A DNA stretch of 64,000 nucleotides from JBALVT01 sp047612385 (GCA_047612385.1 JBLGAR010000002.1:32265-96264), one strand, 5' to 3'. Counted from the stretch's first letter, positions 34,063 to 44,333 are shown. Numbers and translations: made by a program. The notes: a model not told the origin generated them from the sequence alone.

Positions 34063-35589
34063 ATGTTGAAGATTCTCAGAACCTGTCTATTCGCAGCCCT
34101 GTGGTGTTTCGCCAGCTTTACCCAGGCATTCTCGAATTATGATATTCAGGCCCTGGCCGCGTTGTAGCCTTCGGCGATGTCCATGGCGCATTTGAGGACT
34201 GGCGCACACTGCTCGCCGAACTGAATATTATCGACAGCAAAGACAATTGGTCCGGCGGCAATATACACCTCGCCTCATTAGGCGACTTGATAGACCGTGG
34301 TCCGGGCTCGCAACAGGTTGTCGAACTGCCTATGAAATTGGATGAGCAAGCTGATGCCGCAGGCAGCGCGGTCCATCTTGTATTGGGAAATCACGAAGTC
34401 ATGGTGATGAGTGGCGATCTTCGCTCTGTGTCCGCGGCAGAGTATGCGGCGTTTGCTCAGGATGAAAGCCAAGCAGAGCGAGATTCTCTTTTTTCAGAAT
34501 TCATCCGCCACAATCCCATCAACCCTGAATCAGGCGAAGCCACAGCGCGGGAGAAGTTCGACAACAGATATCCGCCAGGGCTTATCGCGCTCAGAAAAGC
34601 GTTCTCACTGCAGGGCAATATTGGCCGCTGGCTAATCCAGCAACCCCTGGCGCTAAAAGTAAACGACAAGGTTTATATGCACGGGGGAATCGCCAGCAGC
34701 GTTAGCGAAGACAGCATAAACAGCAGAGCAAAAACCGAACTCAGAAATTTCCTCAATGCCACGCAGACCCTTCGAGCTGCTGGTGTCATGCCATGGTATG
34801 TGGATTACAACGACCGATTGTCGTTTTTAAACGCACGCGCCGAGGAATTTAAAGCGGGCCAACCCGACAAGCGCTGCGGATGGGTTTGAACCTCTTAAAA
34901 AATCCTTTGAGGCCCAGGAATACTTCGTATTCAGCGAAGAGAGCCGCAACTGGTATCGAGGAACGGAGGTATGCCACCCCTTTGCCGAGTCGTTCAATAC
35001 AGAGCGATTCCTCAAGCGTGCGGAGACTAAACAACTTGTAATGGGCCACACACCCACACGCGGAGACGTCATGGTCCACATGGACGATCTGGCCATTCGT
35101 CTCGACACCGGCATGCTGAAAAGCGTCTATAAGAGCCGCGCAGCCACACTTGTATCCGAGTCAAATGACGACTGCGTCCACTACCTCGGCATTGTTGCGA
35201 GGTCCCAGCCGGTTCCCGAAAATCGAAGCCTGTCCCGCCGCCTGTCAAACATGAGCGACTCCGAACGCGAAGCTTTCATGCGCAGCGCTACAATTACCAA
35301 AGTCGAACAGATTGGTACTGGCGTGACAAAACCAAAACGGGTGACTCAGGAAAAGGACGGCATCACCAATCCCGGCATCGAGAAAAAATCAGGCTATTCA
35401 TCGCCGGGTGTGATGCTGGCTCGCAAGGAAATGATCGTGGCTTTTAGAGCGCTTCTATCGTGATTAACTAACATTGAGTTGGTGGAGGATGAATGCGATC
35501 GAGCGCACTGGCCCAACATTGTCCTACGGGGTAAAGGAACTTCATATCCGGTTAAAACCGATGGCCGAGTAATCGTCGGCTACGAGTAA
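34063..35589 (+). pseudogene. Frameshifted Shewanella-like metallophosphoesterase
   Basis: Pieces of one protein in different frames. N-terminal signal (L-F-A-A-L-W-C-F-A) at 34063 ends in a TAG at about 34165; the frame change gives V-V-A-F-G-D-V-H-G, L-G-D-L-I-D-R-G-P, L-G-N-H-E and M-H-G-G-I to 34889; then another frame gives M-G-H-T-P-T-R-G at about 35040 up to a stop at 35463; and a third change gives the last about 37 residues to TAA at 35589. All calcineurin-like phosphatase motifs survive, so it was functional until recently. At least three indels. Confidence 0.8.
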
Positions 35590-35594
35590 ACGAG

Positions 35595-36701
35595 TTACAG
35601 CGCGCTCTCGGCCTGTGTAGCTACAATGCGCAGCAAGTCGCCCATTGCGTAGTTTACATCGGCGGTATGTAAAGTCCCGCCCAGAATAAGCTGCACGATC
35701 TGTGGTGTCGCCGGCGGTGTGGCCTGCGGATTCTCAACGGTGCTGATACCCATAAATCCGTCGCTTTCACACGCTGCGGTATGCAGGTTGGGATAAAAAG
35801 CCCAGGGAGTAGTGACAAATTCGGGAAGAGGAAATTCAGTGGCGGAAGTAAGCACGTTTTCAAGGATTCCTGGAGTGCCACCGAGCATTGTCGGATTGAC
35901 ACAAGGACGCGGCTGATCCACTAATTCTCTGTTAGCCACATCGCCGGCAACGATGCTATCAAACGCGACAATACAGCCGGTATCAGTACCCAGAGTGCAC
36001 AGCGGAATATTCTCAAACGAACCGCCCACTAATTGTCCTTCCGGCACTTGAAGAAAACCGACTGGCCCCAGCAACAAAGCCGAGATCATTCGCTCACGCA
36101 ATTGTGGATCATTATCGAAGCGGCGTTTCATCAATTCAATCAACATGTGTGAACCCTGTGAATGACCTATCAGGACAAACGGCCGGTCGCCGCTCTCGAG
36201 CAAGTATTGACTAAACGCTTCATCGACATCCGCAAACGCTGTTTGATAGAACTCGCTCTCGAATAGGTCCGCTCCCAACGTGAAGGTATCGAATGTCATC
36301 TGGCGATACAGCGGTGCGTAGAGATCACATAATTGCGTAAAACGCGCGGCCTGGTTGTAAAGCGGCCGTAGCACCCGCTCATTATTCACGAGATCTTCCG
36401 TGTTACCCAAGCCTTCAGTAAAGTCCACGGTTGGGTAAACATAAAAGCAGTCGTACTCAGGATCGATAGCCTTAACGTGTTCCATGACTTCAAAACTGGT
36501 ATCGGAGTATATGTAAGTCGTAGTTTGGTCCAGGTCTAGACAGAGATTAGGCGTCAAACCCGGTTTGCAAATCCATAACTCATCCGCGGCGTAGGGTCCG
36601 GGAACTGCCGGTGCCGATTCGTTTCTTGAATTGCTGCTGTCGCAAGCTTGCAGGAAGCAGCAGGTCAGAATTGTAGTGAAAACTCGGGAGATGGACGTCA
36701 T
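35595..36701 (-). CDS. DUF3089 lipoprotein, alpha/beta hydrolase
   Basis: 368 residues with a lipoprotein signal (F-L-Q-A-C, Cys about 20). Family fingerprint: D-C-F-Y-V-Y-P-T-V near 83, Y-N-Q-A-A-R-F near 115, nucleophile I-G-H-S-Q-G-S near 180. DUF3089 proteins resemble lipases/esterases, but no substrate is established. A catalytic His near the end could be L-G-G-T-L-H-T-A-D. It converges on the broken phosphatase and is divergent from nothing close; the glc genes lie about 140 bases away. Confidence 0.85.
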   Translation of the reverse strand: MTSISRVFTTILTCCFLQACDSSNSRNESAPAVPGPYAADELWICKPGLTPNLCLDLDQTTTYIYSDTSFEVMEHVKAIDPEYDCFYVYPTVDFTEGLGNTEDLVNNERVLRPLYNQAARFTQLCDLYAPLYRQMTFDTFTLGADLFESEFYQTAFADVDEAFSQYLLESGDRPFVLIGHSQGSHMLIELMKRRFDNDPQLRERMISALLLGPVGFLQVPEGQLVGGSFENIPLCTLGTDTGCIVAFDSIVAGDVANRELVDQPRPCVNPTMLGGTPGILENVLTSATEFPLPEFVTTPWAFYPNLHTAACESDGFMGISTVENPQATPPATPQIVQLILGGTLHTADVNYAMGDLLRIVATQAESAL

Positions 36702-36843
36702 TAGATCAGCTACTCTCTATTAAATTGATGAGGTGATTTACCTGCTTATCCACAGATATACCACCTCGACTACACATCAACAAGAAGCTTGCTCCAACTA
36801 GACTAGAATCGTCTAAATGCTCAACCAAGCTTGGCAAATTTAT

Positions 36844-38064
36844 TCACCGATCAAGGCGCTGAGCAACGATCTCTATCCAATGCTGGACGGGCACCGGCGA
36901 CTTGGATTCGATATGCAGCTGACAACCAATGTTGGCTGTCACAATACGCTCAGGACTTTCGACCATAAGCGCCCTCACTTTGTTATCGAGCAGTTTTCGA
37001 CTCAGCTGTGGCTGTAAGATCGAGTACGTACCGGCAGATCCACAGCACAAATGTTTCTCGGCAGTATCGACCAGGTTAATACCGATTTTTTTCAATACCA
37101 TTTCTACGCTGTCAGGTAATTGTTGGCCGTGCTGCAAACTACAGGGGCAGTGGATCGCAGTTTTGACTGGATCCGGTTTCATAGTCAAACGGGACAGATC
37201 TTCTTTCAGTAAAATTTCGCTCAAATCTTTTGCCATCTCACTGACGCGAGCCGCTTTTGTTGCATACTCGGGATCGTCCCTGAGCAAATGGCCATACTCT
37301 TTTACCGTTGTGCCACAGCCTGAAGCTGTAACAACGATTGCTTCAGCACCCGCTTCGATTGCGGGCCACCATGCGTCGATGTTGCGGCGCATGAAATTCA
37401 GACCTTCATCATGCATAGACAGATGATAGCTCAACGCACCACAGCAACCGGCTCGTGCTTCCTCAATCAGCGTCACACCCAATCTATCCAGTACGGTTGC
37501 CGCAGACACATTCGTATTTGGCGTTGAACCTGGCTGCACACAGCCCGCCAGCGCCAGCATGCCCCGGCCATGGTTACTCGATGGCCACACACCGCTAGTG
37601 CGTCGCACTGGCACATGGTGCTTTAGGACCGAGGGCAGCAGCGGCCGGAAAAGTTGTCCGATCCGCAGAAGGGGCGTGAATCGGCGGGGATACGGCATTA
37701 TCTGCCTCAGCCCCCAGCGCAAGAGCCTCTCTCGTACGGGTCTAGATTGCTGCTGTTCGATAATCTCCTTGCCGATATCGACCAAGCGTCCGTATTCAAC
37801 GCCAGAGGGACAGGTCGTTTCGCAGCTGCGACAATTCAAGCACCGATCGAGATGAAGACGGGTCTTGTCCGTGGCCTCCCCCTCTTCGAGTAGCTGCTTA
37901 ATTAGGTAGATTCGTCCGCGCGGGCCGTCCCGCTCGTCGCCCAATTCCTGATAAGTTGGGCAGGTTGCGGTGCAAAAACCACAGTGAACACAGCTGCGTA
38001 AAATCGAGTCGGCTTCTTTGCCCTGGGTGGAGTTTTTAAACAGTGGGTGGAGATTTGTTTGCAT
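36844..38064 (-). CDS. glcF: Glycolate oxidase iron-sulfur subunit
   Basis: 406 residues. Two 4Fe-4S sites: C-V-H-C-G-F-C-T-A-T-C-P near 25 and C-L-N-C-R-S-C-E-T-T-C-P near 75. Two CCG motifs: A-G-C-C-G-A near 207 and H-L-C-C-G-S near 355. The protein passes electrons from the flavin subunits GlcD/GlcE to the membrane. Follows GlcE by about 12 bases. GlcC and the permease GlcA are not adjacent, so regulation is not evident. Confidence 0.93.
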   Translation of the reverse strand: MQTNLHPLFKNSTQGKEADSILRSCVHCGFCTATCPTYQELGDERDGPRGRIYLIKQLLEEGEATDKTRLHLDRCLNCRSCETTCPSGVEYGRLVDIGKEIIEQQQSRPVRERLLRWGLRQIMPYPRRFTPLLRIGQLFRPLLPSVLKHHVPVRRTSGVWPSSNHGRGMLALAGCVQPGSTPNTNVSAATVLDRLGVTLIEEARAGCCGALSYHLSMHDEGLNFMRRNIDAWWPAIEAGAEAIVVTASGCGTTVKEYGHLLRDDPEYATKAARVSEMAKDLSEILLKEDLSRLTMKPDPVKTAIHCPCSLQHGQQLPDSVEMVLKKIGINLVDTAEKHLCCGSAGTYSILQPQLSRKLLDNKVRALMVESPERIVTANIGCQLHIESKSPVPVQHWIEIVAQRLDR

Positions 38065-38076
38065 GGCCAGTATCCC

Positions 38077-39168
38077 CTAGAGCCAACTGTACAGTCGGCC
38101 GGGATTAAACAGGCCATTCGGATCAAACGATTTTTTCACGCGGCGCTGCAACTCCCGCATCCCTGGAGGCGCACTATGAAAGACCTCCGTTTGCCGATCA
38201 CCCCCCCGATACCGTGTCACCTGCCCTCCCATTTTCTGGGCCATGGACTCCAATTCAACGGGATCAAAATCTCCGCGCAGCCAACGCTGTGAGCCCCCCC
38301 AGTCGAGCACGTAATCACGCGCCCCGGCAGCGCTCGGAGCCGAGATACGAGCGGCACTGCCAACAGAAAAGCGCCACAGCGGCAGCTCCCCTTCAAAGAA
38401 AGACAATCGATGATTTGCCAGGTCGGTCCAGAACTCTGCACCAGCATCGGGCTCCAATTGAGTCCCGTGCCATTGCTTAACACAACTTTCTACCGCTGCG
38501 CTTGAACCGGAGAAACGCACAAAAAGTTGACCGTCCATCCAACAGGCGCCCCACAAGGGTTTGGCTTGTCCTGCCAGCTGATTCATTGTCACAACGGCCT
38601 TATCCGCGTCAAGCGGCGCGACCACTGTTTTAGACGCTGCGTGCTTGGGCAACACCTTTAAGCTAATCTCCGTGAGAACACCCAGGGTTCCCATCGCACC
38701 CGCCTGCAATCTCGATGCGTCATACCCGGCGACATTTTTCATCACCTGCCCGCCAAAGCGAAGGTGTTCTCCCAGGCCATTGATCAGCCGCGTCCCCAGA
38801 ACCATATCTCTTACCGAGCCCGACCAGGGTCTGGCGGGGCCCGAAATATTTGCCGCCAAAGTACCTCCAATGCTGGCCTGCTCTGTGCCACCTATCTTTG
38901 AAAAAGATGGCGGTTCAAAAGACAGTGTCTGATTGTGCTCAGCGAGTGCGGCCTCAATATCTGACAACGAGGTGCCCGCACGAACAGTCATAATCAACTC
39001 GACCGGGTGGTAGTTAACGATACCGCTGTGGCCGGTAAGCGATAGCGACTGCCCACTGGGTTGCCGGCCCAAAAACGCTTTGCTGCCAAAGCCGCAAATA
39101 TTCACCGGCGAGCCGTCCGCTTGTGCAGATTTTACCGCGTCTACCAGTTGTGTACTGATATCAGGCAT
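38077..39168 (-). CDS. glcE: Glycolate oxidase FAD-binding subunit GlcE
   Basis: 363 residues, FAD_binding_4 domain. V-N-I-C-G-F-G-S-K near 20 and G-T-L-A-A-N-I-S-G-P-A-R near 105 are the phosphate-binding parts, with V-M-K-N-V-A-G-Y-D-A-S-R just after. Shorter than GlcD, as usual for GlcE. ATG overlaps the glcD stop by 8 bases. Confidence 0.92.
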   Translation of the reverse strand: MPDISTQLVDAVKSAQADGSPVNICGFGSKAFLGRQPSGQSLSLTGHSGIVNYHPVELIMTVRAGTSLSDIEAALAEHNQTLSFEPPSFSKIGGTEQASIGGTLAANISGPARPWSGSVRDMVLGTRLINGLGEHLRFGGQVMKNVAGYDASRLQAGAMGTLGVLTEISLKVLPKHAASKTVVAPLDADKAVVTMNQLAGQAKPLWGACWMDGQLFVRFSGSSAAVESCVKQWHGTQLEPDAGAEFWTDLANHRLSFFEGELPLWRFSVGSAARISAPSAAGARDYVLDWGGSQRWLRGDFDPVELESMAQKMGGQVTRYRGGDRQTEVFHSAPPGMRELQRRVKKSFDPNGLFNPGRLYSWL

Positions 39169-40612
39169 GCGGCGAACCGACCCCTATAATTGAACGGTAT
39201 TCCTGACAGTTCTTTAGCAATGGAATACCTTTTCCGGGATTGAGAAGACCACCGGGGTCAAAAGCATCTTTAATCGCATGGAACTGTGCTATTTCTTTAT
39301 CCTCAAACTGAATCGTCATTTGGCGAATCTTTTCCACACCCACACCGTGCTCTCCCGTTATACAGCCGCCGACCTCCACACAAAGTTTGAGTATCTCGCT
39401 GCCAAATTCTTCGGCCAACTGAAATTCGCCGGGAACATTAGCGTCAAACAAAATAAGCGGGTGAAGATTACCATCGCCCGCGTGAAAGACGTTGGCCACC
39501 CGCAGTCCATAGTGCTCAGACATTTTTTCCATTTCACTGAGCACATGAGAAAGCTGGCCACGAGGAATAGTGCCATCCATACAGTAGTAATCTGGCGAGA
39601 TACGGCCAACGGCAGGAAAAGCTGATTTACGCCCCTTCCACAGCAAAGCCCTCTCCGCTTCGCTAGCGGAAGCTCGAACTGAGAACGCTCCAAACTCTCT
39701 GAACACCGCCTCCACTTTAGCAATATGTTCAGCAACTTCTTCGGCGCTGCCATCAACCTCACACAGCAGCAGGGCTTTGGCATCAAGCGGGTATCCCGGG
39801 TGACAAAAATCTTCGGCTGCGGTGATAGCATGGCCGTCCATCATCTCCAATCCCGCCGGGATAATTCCCCCGGAGATAACAGCACCCACCGCATCACCCG
39901 CCTTCCTAACATCGTCAAAGGCTCCCATAACAAGCTGCGCTTTTTCCGGTATCGGCAGTAGCTTGACCGTAATTTCAGTGACAACTCCCAATAAACCTTC
40001 AGAGCCGTTCAGTAGTGCGAGCAGGTCGAAGCCCGCGCTGTCGAGTCCTTCACTTCCCAAACTGATCAACTCACCATCGGCTGTAATCATGTCTATTTTT
40101 AAAACGTTATGAACCGTGAGGCCGTACTTAAGGCAATGAACACCGCCAGAATTTTCCGCCACATTGCCGCCGATGGTGCAGGCGATTTGCGAGGAGGGAT
40201 CGGGGGCGTAGTAAAGGCCGTATTCGGCGGCCGCTTCGCTGATGGAAATATTTCTGACACCGGGCTGAACGCGAGCCGTTCGAGCAAGAGGATCAATTTC
40301 CAGAATGCTCTTGAATTTTGCCAGGGATAGCAGCACACCGTCTGAATTAGGCATGGCGCCGGCGGAGAGTCCCGTCCCTGCCCCCCTGGCAACAACGGGA
40401 ATTCTATACTCATGGCAAACACGAATCACCTGACGAACTTGTTCAATGGTTTCTGGCAACACCACCAAAAGAGGCATCTCACAGTACGTCGATAGGCCAT
40501 CGCATTCGTAGGGTCTTCGTGTTTCGGCATCGGCGATAACAAAATCGGGATCAACGAATTGCGCAAATATGCTGGCGAGTTCGTTTCTGCTGGGTTTATT
40601 GGAACTTGTCAT
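39161..40612 (-). CDS. glcD: Glycolate oxidase catalytic subunit GlcD
   Basis: 483 residues. Oxidises glycolate to glyoxylate, the main route for algal exudate glycolate in sea water. R-G-A-G-T-G-L-S-A-G near 75, G-G-N-V-A-E-N-S-G-G-V-H-C-L near 135 (FAD site), and C-terminal H-A-G-D-G-N-L-H-P and G-E-H-G-V-G signatures of FAD-oxidase_C. ATG at 40612 preceded by AGGAGG at 4 bases spacing. First gene of the glcDEF operon. Confidence 0.95.
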   Translation of the reverse strand: MTSSNKPSRNELASIFAQFVDPDFVIADAETRRPYECDGLSTYCEMPLLVVLPETIEQVRQVIRVCHEYRIPVVARGAGTGLSAGAMPNSDGVLLSLAKFKSILEIDPLARTARVQPGVRNISISEAAAEYGLYYAPDPSSQIACTIGGNVAENSGGVHCLKYGLTVHNVLKIDMITADGELISLGSEGLDSAGFDLLALLNGSEGLLGVVTEITVKLLPIPEKAQLVMGAFDDVRKAGDAVGAVISGGIIPAGLEMMDGHAITAAEDFCHPGYPLDAKALLLCEVDGSAEEVAEHIAKVEAVFREFGAFSVRASASEAERALLWKGRKSAFPAVGRISPDYYCMDGTIPRGQLSHVLSEMEKMSEHYGLRVANVFHAGDGNLHPLILFDANVPGEFQLAEEFGSEILKLCVEVGGCITGEHGVGVEKIRQMTIQFEDKEIAQFHAIKDAFDPGGLLNPGKGIPLLKNCQEYRSIIGVGSPHA

Positions 40613-40707
40613 GTCGCCTCCTCTAGTGAGTGAGATTACCACGCGGGAGTCAGAACAGACTATGGGCTGTTATAACTAGACGGAATTTACCTGTGAAATA
40701 GTCAGAC

Positions 40708-40735
40708 AAAAAAAAGCCCCAACACTGTCGAGGCT
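40708..40735 (-). terminator. Rho-independent terminator after EF-G 2
   Basis: Read on the minus strand: AGCCTC, a nine-base loop, GGGGCT (one G-T pair), then eight T's. It lies 34 bases after the EF-G stop codon on the strand of that gene. Confidence 0.75.
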
Positions 40736-40768
40736 CTTCTCATTCGTAACTCCCGAAGAAGCAGCGAT

Positions 40769-42859
40769 TTACTTCTTCTTGGCTTCCTGACGCGCCTTCT
40801 CTTCAATAATCACCTTCTCGGAGACTGAAGACGGGCATGGCAAGTAGTGTGCAAACTCCATCGAGAACTGGCCACGACCTGAAGTCATGGTGCGCAGGCT
40901 GCCGATGTAGCCAAACATTTCCGAAAGCGGAACGTCTGCTTGTACACGAACACCTGAAACTCCTGCGATCTGATCCTTGATCATGCCGCGACGACGGTTG
41001 AGGTCACCAATCACATCACCTACGTGATCGTCAGGTGTGAATACGTCGACCTTCATAATGGGCTCAATGATTTGCGGCCCTGCCTGAGGCATAGTCTGGC
41101 GGAACGCTCCGCGAGCCGCCAATTCAAAGGCGACTGCAGATGAATCCACGGCATGGAAGCCACCGTCATATAGCTCAATCTCAACATCTAGAACCGGGAA
41201 ACCAGCCAGCGGGCCGTGCTCCATCATGCCCTTAAAGCCTTTCTCAATGGCCGGGAAGAATTCCTTGGGAACGTTACCACCGACAACCACTGACTTAAAC
41301 TGAAAGCCAGTTCCAGGCTCTCCAGGTTTAATACGGTAGTCAATTTTACCGTACTGACCAGAACCACCGGATTGCTTCTTGTGGGTGTAGCTGTCTTCCG
41401 TTTCCTGGGTGATCGTTTCCCGGTAGGCAACCTGAGGCTGACCCACTTCCAGCTCTACACCGTATGTACGGTTAAGGATGTCAACTTTGATGTCCAGGTG
41501 AAGCTCACCCATACCTTTCAGAATGGTTTCGCCTGAATCTTCGTCTGTTTCGACACGGAACGAAGGATCTTCAGCAATCATCTTACCGATTGCGATGCCC
41601 ATTTTCTCAGAGCCGCCTTTGTCTTTAGGCGCAACAGCAATCGAGATTACCGGCTCGGGGAATACCATGGCTTCGAGCGTACACGGGTGCTTGGGATCAC
41701 ACAGTGTGTGCCCAGTTTGAACGTTCTTCATACCGACACAGGCAATAATGTCCCCTGCCTGAGCACGGCTGATTTCATTGCGATCGTCGGCGTGCATTTC
41801 AACCATACGGCCGATACGCTCGGTCTTTCCTGTAAAGGAGTTAAGAATGGTGGTGCCTTTTTCCAAAACTCCGGAGTAGATGCGTATAAAGGTCAACGCA
41901 CCGAAGCGATCATCCATAATTTTGAAAGCCAATGCACGCAGTGGCTCATCAATAGAAACGAAGGCGACTTCACCTGTTGGCTCGCCATCTTCATCGGTCA
42001 AAGGTTGCGGATCAACTTCCGTAGGGCTGGGCAGGTAATCTACGACCGCGTCCAGAATCAGCTGAACACCTTTGTTCTTAAAGGCAGAACCACAATAAGT
42101 GGGGAAGAAATCCATGGTACGCGTACCCTTTCGAATACAGCGCTTGATGTCTTCCATAGAGGGTGTTTCACCGTCCATGTAAGCCATCATTACATCGTCG
42201 TCCTGCTCGACTGCCGTTTCAATGAGGCGCTCGTGGTATATATCAACGTCGTCAACCATATCGGCTGGTACGTCTGTAATTTCAAAGTTTTCAGGTAAGC
42301 CAGTATCATCCCAGATATAGGCCTTCTTGGTCAAAACATCGACAACACCCACGAACTCTTCTTCACGCCCGATAGGTAAGGTCATAATCAACGGGATGGC
42401 GCCCAGTACTTTTTCTATCTGATCGACAACACGCAGGAAATCAGCGCCCATGCGGTCCATTTTGTTGACGAAAATGATACGGGCAACTTCTGAATCATTA
42501 GCGTAGCGCCAGTTGGTTTCTGACTGAGGCTCAACGCCGCCAGAACCACAGAAGACACCTACGCCACCATCGAGTACTTTCAATGAGCGATACACTTCTA
42601 CGGTGAAGTCAACGTGCCCGGGAGTATCGATGATGTTCATTCGATGCTCTTTCCAGAAACATGTGGTCGCAGCGGACTGAATGGTAATGCCGCGCTCCTG
42701 TTCCTGCGTCATAAAGTCGGTAGTGGCCGCGCCATCGTGCACTTCGCCCGTTTTATGAATTTTACCCGTCAGCTTGAGTATACGTTCGGTAGTTGTGGTC
42801 TTACCCGCATCCACGTGCGCGAAAATACCGATGTTTCTATATAAGGATAAGTCTGTCAT
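40769..42859 (-). CDS. Elongation factor G 2 (FusA2-type)
   Basis: 696 residues, full length translational GTPase. G1 A-H-V-D-A-G-K-T, G3 D-T-P-G-H, G4 N-K-M-D; domain IV R-G-M-I near the C-terminus. Distinguishing wording, such as A-T-T-D-F-M-T-Q-E-Q-E-R-G-I and A-A-T-T-C-F-W-K-E-H-R, matches the Pseudomonas/Vibrio/Shewanella EF-G 2, not the main EF-G of the str operon (A-T-M-D-W-M). It stands alone with its own terminator, so it is not the housekeeping copy. Role compared with main EF-G is unclear; it may act in ribosome recycling, as split EF-Gs do. Start ATG with GGAG close upstream. Confidence 0.87.
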   Translation of the reverse strand: MTDLSLYRNIGIFAHVDAGKTTTTERILKLTGKIHKTGEVHDGAATTDFMTQEQERGITIQSAATTCFWKEHRMNIIDTPGHVDFTVEVYRSLKVLDGGVGVFCGSGGVEPQSETNWRYANDSEVARIIFVNKMDRMGADFLRVVDQIEKVLGAIPLIMTLPIGREEEFVGVVDVLTKKAYIWDDTGLPENFEITDVPADMVDDVDIYHERLIETAVEQDDDVMMAYMDGETPSMEDIKRCIRKGTRTMDFFPTYCGSAFKNKGVQLILDAVVDYLPSPTEVDPQPLTDEDGEPTGEVAFVSIDEPLRALAFKIMDDRFGALTFIRIYSGVLEKGTTILNSFTGKTERIGRMVEMHADDRNEISRAQAGDIIACVGMKNVQTGHTLCDPKHPCTLEAMVFPEPVISIAVAPKDKGGSEKMGIAIGKMIAEDPSFRVETDEDSGETILKGMGELHLDIKVDILNRTYGVELEVGQPQVAYRETITQETEDSYTHKKQSGGSGQYGKIDYRIKPGEPGTGFQFKSVVVGGNVPKEFFPAIEKGFKGMMEHGPLAGFPVLDVEIELYDGGFHAVDSSAVAFELAARGAFRQTMPQAGPQIIEPIMKVDVFTPDDHVGDVIGDLNRRRGMIKDQIAGVSGVRVQADVPLSEMFGYIGSLRTMTSGRGQFSMEFAHYLPCPSSVSEKVIIEEKARQEAKKK

Positions 42860-43228
42860 TGCTCCACTCGCTGAGTAAGGTAAAGGTTAATTCACTGCTT
42901 GAATTTTGGCGCGCTAGTGTACAATAGATTTCCGATATAATAGCTAGCTATTTGGAAGTATTTGAAAAAATCAGAACTTTTTAGCGAGATATATCAGTTA
43001 TTTGCGACTGTATCGTGTTTTGAGAGAGCTTTAGACCCCAACGGCGCCAAAACCGGACCGCTCAGTAGATAATCGCGCGCCCCGAACCTGAACCCAGAGC
43101 CTGCCAAAAACCCCACAAAACCTGAGTAAATCAGCCGGTTTTAGGAGGGCGATAGTGCTATTTTAGAACCACCGGAAAACTCAGCCCTAGCTTTGATCTT
43201 TCCCAACCGCTAAACATTACCGTCAGTG
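42860..43228. other. Divergent control region between EF-G 2 and the E1 alpha gene
   Basis: No gene seen in about 490 bases before the E1 alpha start; the E1 promoter in the last part is listed separately. A TATAAT on the plus strand at 42936-42941 has no good -35. AAAACCGG near 43050 and CCGGTTTT near 43135 form a distant inverted pair. No riboswitch was recognised. Confidence 0.45.
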
Positions 43229-43257
43229 TTGACTGTTTTAATCTTCCCCTACATAAT
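43229..43257 (+). promoter_or_regulatory. Sigma-70 promoter of the E1 alpha-E1 beta-E2 operon
   Basis: TTGACT at 43229-43234, a 17-base spacer and CATAAT at 43252-43257: five of six matches in each box and ideal spacing. Transcription would start near 43264, leaving a leader of about 90 bases before the TTG start at 43353. This argues against the ATG at 43260. Confidence 0.75.
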
Positions 43258-43352
43258 CTATGCCGAATCGTCACAGCTGCAATCGGGCTGCGGCGCCCAC
43301 CAGCTGCTTTTGGAAACCCAATAGTTGGAAAAGCAATAAAAGGAGAACCATC

Positions 43353-44321
43353 TTGGCCTTACCTAAAGAAAAACTGTTGCAAGCTTACCGGCAGATGAAA
43401 ACCATTCGGGAGTTTGAAGACCGCGCTCACGCGGAGATCATGAATGGTCAAATTCCTGGCTTCACCCACCTTTACGCAGGCCAGGAGGCCAATGCCGTTG
43501 GCGTCTGCGAGCATTTAAGTGGTGACGATACCATCATCAGCACCCACCGGGGTCACGGCCATTGTATTGCCCGGGGCGCAGATGTGGTGGGCATGATGAA
43601 GGAACTGTGGGGCTCCTCAGAGGGCCTGTGTAAGGGTAAAGGTGGCAGCATGCACATCGCCGATATCGATCAGGGTATCCTCGGCGCGAACGGCATTGTT
43701 GCAGGAGGACCGCCAATATCGGTAGGCGCGGCGTTAGCGTGCAAAATTCGCGAAAACAACAACGTCTCCGTGTCGTTTTCCGGCGATGGCTCTGTGAACC
43801 AGGGCACCTGTCTTGAAGCCATGAACATGGCGGTGGTGCTAAAGGTACCTGCAATATTCGTGATCGAGAATAACTACTACTCTGAACATACTTCAATCAA
43901 TTATGCGGTTGGCACCGATGACCTCAAGGGTCGCACCGAGGGCTTTGGCTTCCCGGTCTTTGTCGCCGACGGTTCGGACTTCTTTGCGGTCTATGAAGCG
44001 GCCGGCAAAGCCATTGAGCATGCCCGCGCCGGTAATGGCCCCGCCGGAATATTTTGTGAAATGGGACGCTTTTACGGTCATTTCGTAGGAGACCCCGAGG
44101 GTTATCGCAGCGAAAATGAAGTGGCCAACTTGCGCCAGGATTCCTGCTGCCTGAAGAATTTTCGCGCCTCCGTTGCAGACGGTGGAGAGATCGAGGTCAG
44201 TGAACTCGATGCCATCGATGCCGAAGTGATGGTACTGATCGATAAGGCCGTGGCAGAGGCCAAAATCGCACCTCGGCCAACGCCGGACCAAGTCACAACC
44301 GACGTTTACGTTAACTACTAG
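43353..44321 (+). CDS. acoA: Acetoin/2-oxo acid dehydrogenase E1 alpha subunit
   Basis: 322 residues. TPP-binding signature G-D-G-S-V-N-Q-G...I-E-N-N near 145-175, and R-G-H-G-H-C-I-A-R-G near 55. E1 alpha decarboxylates its keto substrate and passes the acyl/hydroxyethyl group to the lipoate of E2. The TTG start is chosen because AGGAG lies exactly 7 bases upstream and the mapped promoter would put an upstream ATG at 43260 before the transcript start. Followed by E1 beta after 12 bases. Resemblance is closest to AcoA-type acetoin dehydrogenases; branched-chain or pyruvate E1 remain possible. Confidence 0.87.
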   Translation: MALPKEKLLQAYRQMKTIREFEDRAHAEIMNGQIPGFTHLYAGQEANAVGVCEHLSGDDTIISTHRGHGHCIARGADVVGMMKELWGSSEGLCKGKGGSMHIADIDQGILGANGIVAGGPPISVGAALACKIRENNNVSVSFSGDGSVNQGTCLEAMNMAVVLKVPAIFVIENNYYSEHTSINYAVGTDDLKGRTEGFGFPVFVADGSDFFAVYEAAGKAIEHARAGNGPAGIFCEMGRFYGHFVGDPEGYRSENEVANLRQDSCCLKNFRASVADGGEIEVSELDAIDAEVMVLIDKAVAEAKIAPRPTPDQVTTDVYVNY

Positions 44322-44333
44322 GAGGGCTGCAGT

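Noticed and set aside
41687..42298. Open frame of about 200 codons antisense to EF-G 2
   Set aside because: EF-G is a certain gene; the antisense frame has unnatural composition and no motif.
43260..43262. ATG at 43260 as start of E1 alpha
   Set aside because: It falls before the predicted transcript start and lacks a ribosome site; the TTG at 43353 has AGGAG at ideal distance.
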